From contig NW_024727688.1 of assembly GCF_018991925.1 (NCBI RefSeq), forward strand, positions 781,501 through 845,500: a stretch of 64,000 bases of DNA. The letters are read 5' to 3'. The stretch comes from Homarus americanus (Eukaryota; Arthropoda; Malacostraca; Decapoda; Nephropidae). Shown here in pieces: positions 53,073 through 63,970 of this stretch; position 1 is the stretch's first letter, and each line of letters opens with the position of its first letter. Made by a program: the position numbers and the translations under genes. A model generated the notes under the pieces. The model worked only from the letters and a program-made list of their open reading frames with translations. It was not told where the DNA came from and did no database searches.

Positions 53073-53698
53073 CTGCACACAACTGAGGTAGATGATAGAA
53101 TAGATTATTATTTGCACATGAATATAATTTTCTTCTTCATTGTTTACCCGTTTATCAGGTTTTATCATCTCCTTTACTCTGCTAAGCCTCAGAGCTCTTT
53201 ACCTTCGCACGTGTTGCCAGTTACCCATGATGGCCTCCTGGTAGTCTTTAATTAATAAGTATGTCTCCCCTCAGGACTATTATCCCAGTATGTTTCTCTT
53301 TCTCTCTTATGGTCTGCCCGTAGTGATGTTATTTGTCCTTGACCTGAACTTGATTACTGAGAAGAAGAAAATATTGACTTGTTTGGTTTTTATTATCGTT
53401 TGTGTCTTTGTTTTTGTTTGTTGTGTTTAGTCATCTGTTTAGTATCGAGTCTCTTCTGTATTTTGTTTAGGAATTGTCTCTTTGTCTGTTTGTTTGTTTA
53501 TTATTCAGTACTTTATTTCTTCGTTCTTTGTATGTCTCTCTTGTCATCAGACACGTGTAGGTTAGTTCGTCTAGTCACCGATGTCATGAACTCTCTCGCT
53601 CGCTACATCGATTAAATTGTTTTTGTTGTGGTGTGACTGTATCAGCTGTTCTTGACGCCACTGCATTGGGATATGTTTTCCTCTCTCAATGTCAGAGG

Positions 53699-53699
<1 letters not shown>
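53073..53699. other. Unique stretch, T-rich in the middle
   Basis: TTTGT/GTTTA words at 53385-53500. No gene seen. Confidence 0.5.

Positions 53700-53762
<63 letters not shown>
53700..53762. repeat. (CA)n microsatellite
   Basis: 31 perfect CA units. Confidence 0.98.
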
Positions 53763-53763
<1 letters not shown>

Positions 53764-54084
53764 AACCCACAATGTCATGGGTCAAGGTAAGACACTACTC
53801 GCAACAGCTGCCAACTGAACATTACTAATAGGTCAAGCTCACACGCTGCCCACGGCTATACCAACTCACATTGTCATGGGGTGAGATCATGGGTTGTGCT
53901 TATTTAACACCCACATTTGCCCTCAATATCATGTAGTCACGTTCACAGTAACCTATTTCTTGTGTCATGCCCCTCACATTACCTACATTTACTCAGTGTC
54001 ATGCCCACGGTATACTTCCACAGCTACCCCACAGTGTCACGACCAATCCATGTCCCACATTCCATCCACATCTACCCACGATGA
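53763..54084. repeat. Decayed ~40-60 bp array (CCCACAATGTCATG core)
   Basis: CCCACAATGTCATGGG, CTCACATTGTCATGGG, CCTCAATATCATGTAG, TACTCAGTGTCATGCCC and CCCCACAGTGTCACGACC recur at 40-110 bp, commonly following CTACC or ATACCA. Confidence 0.6.
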
Positions 54085-54093
54085 TGTACAATT

Positions 54094-54325
54094 CCCTTCA
54101 CTAGTGCGTTTACAGGGGCTCGTCAGGTTTTGTGTAGTGTGGCAGCCCTGTGTTTGTTTACATTCGACATAAATTCGCAATAGTAAACACACTATAGAAT
54201 CAAAGTTACACTATAGAATCAAAGTTACACTATAGAATCAAAGTAAAACAATATTAAAACGAATATTCCACTGTAATCTGTTGAATGTTTATATGACGAG
54301 CCCCTGTAAACGCACTAGTGAAGGG
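54094..54325. mobile_element. 232-bp element with perfect 32-bp terminal inverted repeats (MITE-like)
   Basis: The left end 54094-54125 (CCCTTCACTAGTGCGTTTAC plus AGGGGCTCGTCA) is the exact reverse complement of 54294-54325. Outside the perfect arms the match continues imperfectly to GTAC at 54086-54089 and 54330-54333; TGTAC flanks both sides in direct orientation and may be the target duplication. The interior carries a 19-bp triplicate and a second, diverged inverted pair (ACATTCGACA near 54162 versus TGTTGAATGT near 54280). It has no coding capacity, so it would be non-autonomous. The superfamily is unassigned: CCC/GGG termini recall piggyBac, but the TTAA duplication is missing. Confidence 0.72.
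54191..54247. repeat. 19-bp triplicate inside the inverted-repeat element
   Basis: ACTATAGAATCAAAGTTAC in three head-to-tail copies, the third ending AAGTAA. Confidence 0.95.
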
Positions 54326-54709
54326 GACTGTACCTCTGTAGCCTGATAGTGAAACTGTTGCTTAAATAAAAAAAAAACGAAACAGAAAGTGATAGGAAAT
54401 TTAGTAAGACCTTGCAAAATGTCATCATGGTTACCCTCGTGTAGCAACTGTGTTCAGACTGATTGCAACTTGTGCAACTTGACGTGAATGTAGATAACTG
54501 TAGGACGCTGGTGTGAGACTGAGAGAAAGAGTGATAAGGAGACTGAAAGAAAGATGGAGAGAGAGAGAATCGAAGAGGAAAGGGGGAGATGAAGAGAAAG
54601 AAAGGAGGAGAGAGGCGAACTAAAGGAAGGGTGATGATGGAAAGCAAAGACATAAATAGAGAGAGAGATGAAGTGAGAGAAGGAAATAGAAAGAGGAATA
54701 AAGATGGTA

Positions 54710-54712
<3 letters not shown>
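54326..54712. other. Unique stretch becoming purine-rich
   Basis: A9 run at 54368-54376; A/G-rich from about 54525. No gene seen. Confidence 0.55.

Positions 54713-54747
<35 letters not shown>
54713..54747. repeat. (GA)n microsatellite
   Basis: 17 GA units at the end of the purine-rich stretch. Confidence 0.96.
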
Positions 54748-54750
<3 letters not shown>

Positions 54751-54856
54751 TCAAGCAGGTATACTGTATATATAACGCGTCATGGCAGCCGAGACGAAGT
54801 AACCAAAGCCAACCATCTGGATAGAACGTCCATCCTGCTGCATGCAAGCAATATCT

Positions 54857-55045
54857 CGTCCACCCCTCCCATCCCCCTCCCCCATCCTTCATCCCCTTCT
54901 TCATCAGCCCCATCCCCATGATCCCCTCTCCACTTACCCACATCCTCCACCTCTCCCTGCCCCACCTCCCACACCCCATCCTCCCACCCCCATCCTCCAC
55001 TAGCTCTCCTCCTCCACCAGAATCCTCACCCCATTTTTCCATCCC
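54857..55045. repeat. Decayed CCCATCCTCCAC-like array
   Basis: C-rich sequence with CCCCATCC, CATCCTCCAC and CATCCCCTTC words about every 10-14 bp. Confidence 0.7.
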
Positions 55046-55144
55046 CATAACAGATTCTTAAGCACACATTATTCATAAGATAAACAGGAGGAATAAGTGT
55101 ACCGAGGAAGAAAAGATTTCCAATTACCTCTACCATAAAATCAT

Positions 55145-55342
55145 CCTCACCCCTACCCTACACCCCCTACCGCCACCCCAAGAGCCCTACCACTACCCCT
55201 TACCCCCATACCCTACCCCCTACCCATACCCAACCCCCCCTTTCACCCTACCTCTATACTACTACCCCTACCCATGCCTCACCCCTTACCCTACACACCG
55301 TACCCCTACCACTACCCCATCCCTACACCCCTACCCTCCCTG
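55145..55342. repeat. Decayed ACCCCTACCCT array
   Basis: (T)ACCCCTACC(C)TAC words about every 6-12 bp over 200 bp. This is not the pentameric TAACC repeat nearby. Confidence 0.8.
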
Positions 55343-55608
55343 TAATACACAAACCAGAAAAACTCCCCAAATACTCGTACAGAAGCAGGAAAAGTTTGGA
55401 CACAGAAATTCCTGAACTGCGCCAGCAGCGACACCCGCATCACTTTTAAAGGAAAGGACAAAGCAATCCTCCAGAAACGACAGATCAGTGCAAAAAAAAA
55501 GAAACTTGTTGGAAGATGAGGGTTTTGTGGTGTGTGGTAGAATGTCTCACAGAGGTCTACCCGGAAGGCTAAAAAAATCACACCTAACCCAAATTAATCT
55601 TAGATAAT
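55343..55608. other. Unique stretch
   Basis: The minus-strand frame over this region starts with GTG (55581) and follows a TTTTTTAG acceptor-like string, but has no recognised domain. Confidence 0.4.
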
Positions 55609-55757
55609 CCAAACCAAACATAACCTAACCTAACCTAACCTAACCTAACCTAACCTAACCTAACCTAACCAAACATAACCTAACCTAACCTAACCTAACC
55701 TAACCTAACCTAACCTAACCTAACCTAACATAACCAAACCAAACATAACCTAACGTA
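55609..55757 (-). repeat. Interstitial telomere-like TAACC tract
   Basis: About 22 TAACC units in two homogeneous blocks (55621-55670 and 55676-55730), separated and flanked by AAACC/AAACATAACC variants. It is the most canonical telomere-like tract in the window. Confidence 0.95.
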
Positions 55758-56710
55758 ACTTTACTTAGACTTAAAAATAAACTTAAACTAATGAGATATT
55801 GACCATTGATGAACACATTTTCGTGAGGTATTTTCCAGGTATTTTCTTTTGTATATATTTTGTATTATTCTCTTCTGTAGGATTTGTGTTTGTGTGTTAC
55901 ATTGGCTTGAGCTTTACCACAGCCTTGCCTCTCCTACCATCAGCTGTTCCCCGCCGTAGAATAAAACACAAGATGTCGTTTACAGCCAGTCCCACAAAGG
56001 CCTCCTGACAGCTGCGGTCGTACGGTTATAGAGCATAAAACCCACACACACACTGATAGTCTCCACAACTGGGTGTTTAGATACTCAGCTTCTTGTCAAA
56101 TTGGCTCTGGAAAGTTGGTGTAAACACGAAGGTTGCAGACCATTGCCTCCCGGGAGCTCGCTGACCTGAGTACTAACTGCCTCGTCTGATATTTATTGTG
56201 GGTGAAGTTGGGTGGTTGTGTGTGTGTGTGTACTGTGGTGTTCCGTAGGGTAATAATGTTCCTGTGAGGTTAGGAGAATAGGTATTGTATTTTGAGGGTA
56301 CAGTAGAGTGGAGAGGAAGATGTGATAAGAATAATAATAACTGTAATTAAAAACCTAACCTAACCCCCCCCTCCTAATCTCTACTGTTTCCTCCACCTTC
56401 CCCAACCCAGAATAAAATTAAAGTATTCCTCGCATCACTAAAGACGCCATTAAAAAGGCAATCAGGTGCCCATCAACATTTTCTTCAGGGCGACCCAGCT
56501 CGAGGTAACCGAGTTTTAATCCAGTTATTTCTTCGTCGTTAGCCGCCCTGTTATCTTCAGAGTGATCTAAGCATCTCTAGCGCACGTCTACAGCTTGGCG
56601 TTAACCTGGTTACAACGACAGCTGTTTGGGTATACTGGGGGCGGGGAAGTGGGGAGAGGAAGGTGGGGGCGTGGGGGGGGAGGGTGGGGAGAACAGGTGA
56701 TTAAGATCTA

Positions 56711-56712
<2 letters not shown>
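55758..56712. other. Largely unique stretch
   Basis: Short CTAACC word at 56353, purine/G-rich segment at 56637-56692 with a G8 run. No gene recognised. Confidence 0.5.

Positions 56713-56762
<50 letters not shown>
56713..56762. repeat. (AC)n microsatellite
   Basis: 25 AC units. Confidence 0.97.
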
Positions 56763-56764
<2 letters not shown>

Positions 56765-57443
56765 CAATATTTGCTCTCTAAATCACCTGAGGAGTAATGA
56801 AGTGCCCGGAGCCCACCTTTGCTTTAGATTATGGACCCTGCGTTATCTTAGGTAATTACCACATCCATTACCTTCAAAGGAACTGGAGTGTAATTACCTG
56901 CTTGCTCGGGTTAAGACAAATGTCACCTCGGATATGACCTAATAGATTTTCTGAGACATTGGGGTCGCGTGTGTAACTGGACTATAGTGGTTAAACTACA
57001 TGGTGTGTTTTGGTCGGTGATAGGGAGACCTCTTGTTTGTAACCAGGAGCTAGAAAACACACAGTTCATTAAGGTTTGTTTCCAGGTTTCTTAAGAGAGT
57101 CCTACCTTGATTGTGAGAAGGTAAGTAATTGGTCCACTTACATGAGCGTAGGTACAGTAGAGTCTCCGTGTATTTTCGCTTAGTTCATCCCACTATCTTT
57201 GTACCCTACTTTAATTGAGTCACTTAAATCGGTGGTGGTGGTGTGGGGGGTGTTAAATCTCTCCAGTTATGGCCAAAAAAATATCACAGGAGCCTTTTGA
57301 GAATGTGAGTCTTGATTGCCACTAATAACACACACCTGGAGAAGAGGATTCGGAACACATAAACACTCCTCTTTTTTGTTGTTGTGTTCACTTATTCCAG
57401 TCACCTCTTGGATGGCCAGTCATGGGGGAAGTTATAGCTCGTT
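56763..57443. other. Unique stretch
   Basis: ACTATAGTGGTTAAACTAC (56983) superficially resembles a tRNA D-arm but has no B box at the right distance. No gene recognised. Confidence 0.45.
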
Positions 57444-57702
57444 GCCTTAACTCCCCAGCCCCTTAACTCCCCAGTCCCTTAACTCCCCAGCCCCTTACTC
57501 CCCAGCCCCTTACTCCAGCCCCTCCTCCCAGCCCCCAGCCCTCAACCCCCAGCCCCTTAACTCCCAGCCCCTTAACTCCCCCAGCCCCTTCAACTCCCCC
57601 AGCCCTTAACTCCCCAGCCCCTTAAACTCCCAGCCCCTTAACTCCCAGCCCCTTGCTCCCCAGCCCCTTATCTCCCCAGCCCCTTAACTCCCCAGCCCCT
57701 TG
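57444..57702. repeat. 17-bp minisatellite CCTTAACTCCCCAGCCC
   Basis: About 16 copies; the centre (57500-57600) has many 1-4 bp losses while both ends are regular. Confidence 0.95.
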
Positions 57703-57845
57703 ATAACTTAATGACTCACACATAGTCGCAATTAATGACAGGGATTTTTTTTCTAGCCTTATATGAAGAAAGGAGTCTAATTGAGGGAAGACTGGGAGTA
57801 GTTTAGTTTGCCAGCAACTATATAATCACGTCCGCTGGGAGTCGA

Positions 57846-57866
57846 CCCCCCCCCCCCCCCCCCCCC
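57846..57866. repeat. (C)21 homopolymer
   Basis: 21 C in a row; the longest C/G homopolymer in the window. Confidence 0.95.
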
Positions 57867-57899
57867 AACTCGTTAGGGAAACTTCCCCGCCCAGTCTTT

Positions 57900-58180
57900 T
57901 TATTCCTCCCTAAATATTATCCCCTGGTCTGAAGGCAGTATTTGTGTCTGATTAAATACACTTGAATTTTATGGTTGCATTATTACATGTTTCTGATCTG
58001 CTGGGCTAATGTATAAATGTATCTGATTAAATGTGCTGGCCTTTGTATCCCTCATTAATAATATCTTGCTGAATATTCCCCTAATTTGGATAGTTCTTGG
58101 GTATATGAGCAGTATTTGTGTCTCGTTAACTCTACCCACTTTTTAGGTTGTATTTTTGATGACGTTTTCCTGATTTATAT
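57900..58180. repeat. Decayed ~75-95 bp array (GTATTTGTGTCTGATTAAAT core)
   Basis: GCAGTATTTGTGTCTGATTA (57935), ATAAATGTATCTGATTAAAT (58012) and GCAGTATTTGTGTCTCGTTA (58110) with further diffuse similarity to 58330-58530 on the other side of the TG run, which therefore may have arisen inside the old array. Confidence 0.6.
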
Positions 58181-58181
58181 C

Positions 58182-58322
<141 letters not shown>

Positions 58323-58539
58323 AATAGATGTTCTTGATTCTGTAATCTGGATTCATTTTTAATGTGATTCTTTGTTCTGTAACCTAACCTAACATTAACC
58401 CGTTTCATAATTATGTTTAAATAATCTTGGCCGTAGAAAGTGGCATCTCTCATTATATACACTTGTCTGTACAGTCTTATTTATTTCTGAATGTATTCCC
58501 TCGAGTGCGTAAGTCGTATTTATTCGTGGTTAATTATTC

Positions 58540-58545
<6 letters not shown>

Positions 58546-58591
<46 letters not shown>
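58546..58591. repeat. (GA)n microsatellite
   Basis: 22 GA units. Confidence 0.97.
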
Positions 58592-58593
<2 letters not shown>

Positions 58594-58838
58594 GTAGTAA
58601 GGTAACTCATTAGGTCAGGCTGCATGGTCTACAGTTTGTAGCTGAATAAATAGCCCAAGTTCATTAGCTTATTGACTAAGGTAAACAGAAGCAGTGACTC
58701 GAGGGGGGAGGAAAATAGCTCATTAGCCCTTGCTGCTATTTATGAGCTGAAGGAATTAGTTGTTGTAGAAAAATAATTTGTTGGATGGTTGCAAGCTAAG
58801 AACCACAGCTTGTTGACTGGGAGTGGAAGGGCGTTTGA

Positions 58839-58841
<3 letters not shown>
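58592..58841. other. Unique stretch
   Basis: AGCTTATTGACT, AGCTCATTAGCC and AGCTTGTTGACT words (about 58666, 58729, 58807) hint at an old repeat. Confidence 0.4.
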
Positions 58842-58869
<28 letters not shown>

Positions 58870-58925
58870 GAGAAGTTATTTGTATAGATATATGATTCGT
58901 GGATGGATGAAGACGGTGGGATATG

Positions 58926-59005
<80 letters not shown>

Positions 59006-59018
59006 GATGATGATGATA
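58842..59018. repeat. (GT)n, then (AAT)n and short (GAT)n
   Basis: GT at 58842-58868; 56 bp unique; AAT at 58926-59003 (26 units); GAT at 59006-59018. The AAT-to-GAT order mirrors that at 47246-47364. Confidence 0.96.
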
Positions 59019-59202
59019 GATGGAAAGTAGAAGAAATAGATAAAATGCTCAATTGAAACGTATTCATTTTCTTCCTTTTTTTAATTTAAAGATTTTGATT
59101 GGCTAAAGGAAGCGGTAAGCGTGTAATGGACTCCATTCCTCCATTTCTGACAAGACTAACAGAGTTGCTTGCGCGTGAGGGATTTATTTATTTATTTATT
59201 TT

Positions 59203-59204
<2 letters not shown>

Positions 59205-59254
<50 letters not shown>
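59205..59254. repeat. (GA)n preceded by (TTTA)n
   Basis: TTTA tetranucleotides at 59182-59201, then GA at 59205-59254. Confidence 0.96.
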
Positions 59255-59256
<2 letters not shown>

Positions 59257-60060
59257 TAAGCACAGTCTTGCATCTATCATGTCTCGGTGGAAACTTGCTG
59301 CGAAACGTGATACTTTGAGTTGAAATTTATATGTTTTTAGAGAAATTTAATGTGTTTGGATGTTTTTATTCGTGTTTTTGTATAACATCGAAGCGTAAGA
59401 AAAAAAACATCCCTCGGTTATGAGGGAAAAAATTAACAAAAATAATTAATGTCAAAATCTACATTATTTTTTTCTCTCTAATCATAAATTAATTCCAAGA
59501 AAATATAGAGTTTTTTGGAGGGAATATTTGAATTCGTTTTACTTTTATTTATTGAACGATAACCTGACAAAACGTTTACTATATTTCTTTCGTTATAGTT
59601 TGGCCAAAGTGTAAACAGCAATGAATTACAACACAATACAAAAAAAAAAAGATTTATCGTATTTCAGAATAAATTCATACATTTGGTCAGTCAACAATAA
59701 CGACATAGATGTATTTCTGTATTCCCTTTTTTATTTATTTATTTTTGTTTTTGTTTGCATGTGTTGGAAAAATAGTAAATAACAGCGCAGGAAAACAAAA
59801 TTCTAGGACTCGAAAGTTTGCAAAATATTTAATTACATTTTAGATACACCCTGCAAAAGTTTCTATACTATTTTCTTTAGAATTTCGAGAAACAAAAAAA
59901 AAATGTGAAATACAAAAAAATACATTAAATTCTATATACTTTACAAAATATTGAATTCCTCTTTCATTATACTGTATACCACAAAGTCAACTAACACTTA
60001 ACATCATTTATTTCTGAACAATAATCTCAAAAAATGTCCCTATTTCTCACATTATATTTT
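59255..60060. other. ~800-bp AT-rich stretch
   Basis: The most AT-rich long stretch in the window, with A/T homopolymers and AAAATATT words at 59460-59990. No unit, no gene. Composition alone would suit a matrix-attachment region, but nothing specific supports that. Confidence 0.6.
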
Positions 60061-60159
60061 GGAAGACAAAGAAAACGGGGGTTGGGGGGGGTGGTCGTCC
60101 TCCCATGTTCTGTTGACGTTGGAATGATGGTCAACTTACCTGAAATAATCCAATTGGAA

Positions 60160-61275
60160 GGAGAGGATGAGGTTGGTGGCGGACACGAAGGAAGAAGAGG
60201 AAGAGTTGAGAGAAAGAGGATAGAGAGGAAGCGTGGAAGAGAAGCAGGAGGAGGAGGAGGCATGTGAAGGAGATAAGATAGAGGGAGAAGAAATGTGGTT
60301 AAGTAAGAGAAGGAGAAGAGGGTAAAACGAAGGAAGGAAGGAAGGGTGTACAGACGAAGACGAGGGAGGGGGGAGGAAGAGGATGATGTGAAGTATGAAG
60401 GAAGACATTGAAGAAATTTTAAAATGAGAGAGAGAGAGAGAGAGAGAGAGTCATGAAAACAAAATAACTTTAAAAAAATATGATAACGAAAGTTTGGCAA
60501 GAATCAGGTTATAAATGAGAGGAAGAGAAGAGAGAGAAAGTTGAGGACAAAAACTGTAGCTTGAGAACACATAGAAGCAAGAAGGGCAATAATTAGATAA
60601 AAGAGGAAGAGGGAAAACAAATAATGATAAGGAAATAGAAGGAAGTTTTAGTGCTTGTTATAAAAGGAAAATGATTTACAGAAGAGAGAGAATGAGAAGA
60701 TAGGAGAAGAGAGAGACAAAATTACAGAAGTAGGGGGTAGAGAAAGAGGAAAAGAAGAAAGGGAGGAAGAAAGGTAGATGAGGGAAAGAGCGATAAAATA
60801 TTGAAGAAACGTATTAAAGGAAAACTATGAGAATTTGAGAAAGAAGAATAACAGCGAAGAGGTTGCTGGTAAAGGAGGGGAGAGAGTGAGGGAATTAAGA
60901 GGTGTGGGGGAGAGGAGGAGAAAAATGCCAAAACGCGTAGAAGGGAGCAAGAGAATTTGAGAGAGAAGAAAAGAAAGAAAGAAGGTGAGGGGATGAGAGA
61001 AAGGGACGTAGAGGAGGGAAGGAAGATAAAAAAGGGTAGATAGTATTGAAGAATGTAAGGGAGTTTAAATGTGAAAGAGAAGCAAGTAAAAGGTGGTAAA
61101 GGAAAGGAACAGGAGGAAAAGTGGGGGGTTGGAGGAGATGAGGGGTGAGAGTGGGAGGATGGGAGGGAGGGTGAAGGAGAGGAGTGAGTGGAGATGGGCG
61201 AGGGTGATGGAAGGGGACAGGGTGGAAGGAAGGAGGGAGGGAGGGGTGAAGGTAAGGAGGGAAGGGTGGGTGTAA
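60160..61275. repeat. ~1.1-kb purine-rich domain
   Basis: Plus strand almost entirely A/G, with GGAAGGAAGG (60330), GA run (60425-60450), AAAGAAAGAAAG (60970) and GGGAGGGAGG (61235) sub-motifs. Long Ser/Pro/Leu/Phe frames on the minus strand (191 and 190 codons) are compositional. Confidence 0.92.
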
Positions 61276-61350
61276 GGCAACCTCCACCACGGAACATTGC
61301 CTTGACGAAATTACCAAACGGACCGTAATGGTTACTGCACCTCTGAGTAA

Positions 61351-61664
61351 GCCAGCTGGATCTCCACCACCTACCTCCGCCAGCTGGTGTCTGCTTAGGT
61401 GGTCTCTATCCAAGTAGGTCTCTACCTCAACCAGCTGTTTTCTACCTTTCCTAAGTGGTCTCTCCATTTTCTAGCTAGTTTCAACCTCCCAGCTGGTCTT
61501 CATCCCCTTCAGCTGGTCTCCACTTCTCTCAGCTAGTCTCCACTTCTCCCAGCTGGTCTCCACTTCTCCCAGCTGGTCTTCACTTCTCCCAGCTGGTCTC
61601 CATCCTCTTCAAACTGGTCCCCACTTAACCCAGCTGGTCACCACCTCTCCCAGCGGGTCTGTCC
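61351..61664. repeat. 20-bp minisatellite CTCCACTTCTCCCAGCTGGT
   Basis: About 14 copies. The five in the centre (61510-61600) are nearly identical and divergence rises toward both ends, opposite to the arrays at 8.1 and 18.9 kb. Each copy carries CAGCTGG. Confidence 0.93.
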
Positions 61665-61965
61665 CCTTCCTCTACCCAATTTGAGCCACCACCTACCTCA
61701 TCTGGCTCTCGTGTGGACCTATTACACCCCCGACCCCGCCTATCTTCCCCCATTACCCACCATTTCACCATTTCCACCACTGACTCCTCTCCTTCTACTC
61801 ACCATTTCCCCATCATCACTCCATCTCCACCAACTCCCGCCTTTACCTCCCCATCACCACCTTAGCCACCCACGTCATCTCCACTACCACCATCTCCCCA
61901 ACCCCCCTCTTTCTCCTCCCCCTCACTTTTCTCCCTTACTCCTCCCTCCCCCTCAAGCCACTTAG
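61665..61965. other. C-rich stretch
   Basis: CCACCATTTCCCC-like and CCATCTCCACC words (61750-61900), probably an eroded minisatellite. Pro/Leu/His-rich frames only. Confidence 0.6.
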
Positions 61966-62259
61966 TTGGATTAGTTAGTGGAACTTTAAGTAGCGTCATA
62001 AGGAACAATATCTCAGACTATGAAACTTAAGGTTGTGGAAGAGAGAGAGAGGGAGGGGGAGGGGAGGGGAGGGAGGAGGGTAGTGAGGATGGTAGAAGTC
62101 TTGTGAGAGGTGTTGAGAAAGGCTGTGTGAAAACTTGTTTGAGAGAGATTTTGAGGAGATGTATGATGAGAAAATGATCCAGCAAAATCTCTTCTCTTCT
62201 CTCTTCTTCTCTTCTTTCTTCTTCTTCTCTTCTCCTCCCTCCACTGCTTCTTCTCTCTA
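61966..62259. other. Purine then pyrimidine-rich stretch
   Basis: GAGGGAGGGG block at 62041-62082; CTTCTTCTCTTC block at 62188-62245. Confidence 0.6.
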
Positions 62260-62470
62260 CACTTCCCAGGCAGATTTTACCGCCGTAATCTGCGTGTTCA
62301 CTCACTGGGAAGGATTTTACCGCCCCTGTTGCCTGGTTCACCGTGAAGCTGCTGCTACTGCCCTCCTCAACCTGGAGAGCAGCGGGGTGAGGAGGAGGCC
62401 AACACCAGAGACCACACCATGGGAGAACTTTGAGGGCAAAAACTCCAACATTTTCAGACCCCCTCACCCT
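62260..62470. other. Balanced-composition unique stretch
   Basis: AGATTTTACCGCC and GGATTTTACCGCC (62273, 62311) form a diverged two-copy repeat. Open on plus (62135-62650) and minus (62027-62467) strands; the minus frame begins with GTG. Residue mix is protein-like for about 60 codons but no domain is recognised. Confidence 0.35.
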
Positions 62471-62735
62471 TCATCCCGTCTCTCACCCTTCTCCTCCACA
62501 CCCCCTCTCACCCTCCTCCCCACACACCTCCACCTTCTCCATCCCCTCCCTTCCCCCTCTTACCCCAGAGGAAATAAGCAGAATACGCAACACTTCTTAA
62601 CATCATTACAGTTTCCCAACACACGATTAAATCTTAACGTAGCAAAATAACAATAGACTAGTTCCTCAATAGATGTCATATTAATAACTATTTTAGTATA
62701 CATATGTGTAGTTAGACATACACAAGCTCTCCAGA
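62471..62735. other. C-rich then AT-rich unique stretch
   Basis: CCCTCACCCTTC-like words at 62460-62560. No gene. Confidence 0.5.
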
Positions 62736-63005
62736 ATACGTGGACTGGAGATGGCATTCCAATAACTTAGCTCGAATTTGAAGTGATATTTTTGTCCCGA
62801 AATGCGTGGCTGGAAGGGATATTCAAGCCGTCTTAAATGCGTGGGCTGGAAGTGACGTCTCAGTTTCTCATCCCTTAGCTTTAAAGAGAGATTTTAGCTG
62901 ACGCCTGGAACAAACATTCCAGACCGGGAGTTGGTAGCTTGAAGTGACAGAATTAACGGAAAGAGTAATCTCAAACGCGCTTAAAATGTGTGGGGTTGAG
63001 GTGCA
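62736..63005. repeat. Decayed array with AAATGCGTGGRCTGGAAGTG core
   Basis: ATACGTGGACTGGAGATGGC, AAATGCGTGGCTGGAAGGGA, AAATGCGTGGGCTGGAAGTG and AAATGTGTGGGGTTGAGGTG occur at about 62738, 62800, 62836 and 62986. Confidence 0.65.
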
Positions 63006-63130
63006 GCTTCCAGAACAGAGGTCATCTGGAAAACTGGACGGAGTGGAGGGCTGTTTCCAGGAGGTTGTGTTGGTGTGTGTGTGTGTCCGAAAATATTGAA
63101 TGGAAGGAAGGGAAAATAAACGACGATGAA

Positions 63131-63131
63131 T

Positions 63132-63188
<57 letters not shown>
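63131..63188. repeat. (GA)n microsatellite
   Basis: GA run with one GC substitution. Confidence 0.97.
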
Positions 63189-63189
<1 letters not shown>

Positions 63190-63191
63190 AA

Positions 63192-63356
63192 ATAATTAAG
63201 CTCTCCTCTTTGACTTTGGAAACAGACGAAGATCAAGATCGTAATTAAATATTTTTGTTTTAAGAAAGAGAGGAATAGAGAAAATATTGATAAAGAGGTA
63301 ATAGTCGCGACACAGGGAAGGGATTAAGGTCTTCTCTTTGACTTTAGAGATTATTA
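63192..63356. repeat. Diverged direct duplication flanking an AT-rich spacer
   Basis: ATTAAGCTCTCCTCTTTGAC at 63196 and ATTAAGGTCTTCTCTTTGAC at 63323, each followed by TTT(G/A)GA, are about 127 bp apart. Confidence 0.7.
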
Positions 63357-63416
63357 AGAGACCCGTCGTGGAACTTCCTACTTATCCATACAACTTTGGA
63401 TACTCAAGTGAGATTG

Positions 63417-63970
63417 TCGCCGAGGAGAGGGAAGGAGGGGAGAGGGAGAGTCAGGGGAACCAGAGAGAGGGGGAGTGAGAGAGAGGGGAGTGAGAGAGAG
63501 GGGAGAGGGGGAGCTGAGAGAGAGGGAGTGGAGAGTAAGGGAGGGAGAGAGGAGGGGAGTGAGAGAGATGGGGGCGAGTAAGAGAGAGGGGAGTGAGAGG
63601 GAGGGGGAGGAGAGAGGGGAGTGAGAGAGAGGGGGAGCGAGAGAGGGAGTGAGAGAGAGGGAGTGAGAGAGAGAGGGGAGGAGAGAGAGGGAGGAGAGAG
63701 GGAGTGAGAGAGGGAGCGAGAGAGAGGGGAGTGAGAGTGGAGGGAGAGAGAGAGGGGAGTGAGAGAGAGATGGGGGCGAGGCAAGAGAGGGGAGTGAGGA
63801 GTGAGGGAGTGAGAGAGAGGGAGTCAGATAGAGGGAGTGAGAGAGAGAGGGGAAGTGGAGAGAGAGAGGGGAGTGAGAGAGATGGGGGGCGAGAGTGAGA
63901 GAGATGAGGAGGGCGAGAGTGAGAGTGAGGGGAGTGAGAGAGAGTGGGGGTGAGGGGAAAGAGATAGAGT
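63417..63970. repeat. ~550-bp GAGAGAGGGGAGTGA purine array
   Basis: GAGAGAGAGGGGAGTGA units of 14-22 bp with variants (GGGGGAGCGA, GATGGGGGCGA). A ~60-bp block including GAGAGATGGGGGCGAG recurs at about 63566, 63764 and 63880, showing higher-order structure. Ends about 30 bp before the window edge. Confidence 0.92.

Noticed and set aside
59255..60060. Matrix-attachment region or replication origin
   Set aside because: AT-richness alone is not diagnostic and no specific motif cluster was seen.
60722..61467. 190- and 191-codon minus-strand ORFs
   Set aside because: Overlapping frames in the complement of the 1.1-kb purine domain; composition-driven.
62027..62467. 146-codon minus-strand ORF
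   Set aside because: It begins with GTG, half of it is purine/pyrimidine-tract translation, and the balanced part has no recognised domain.
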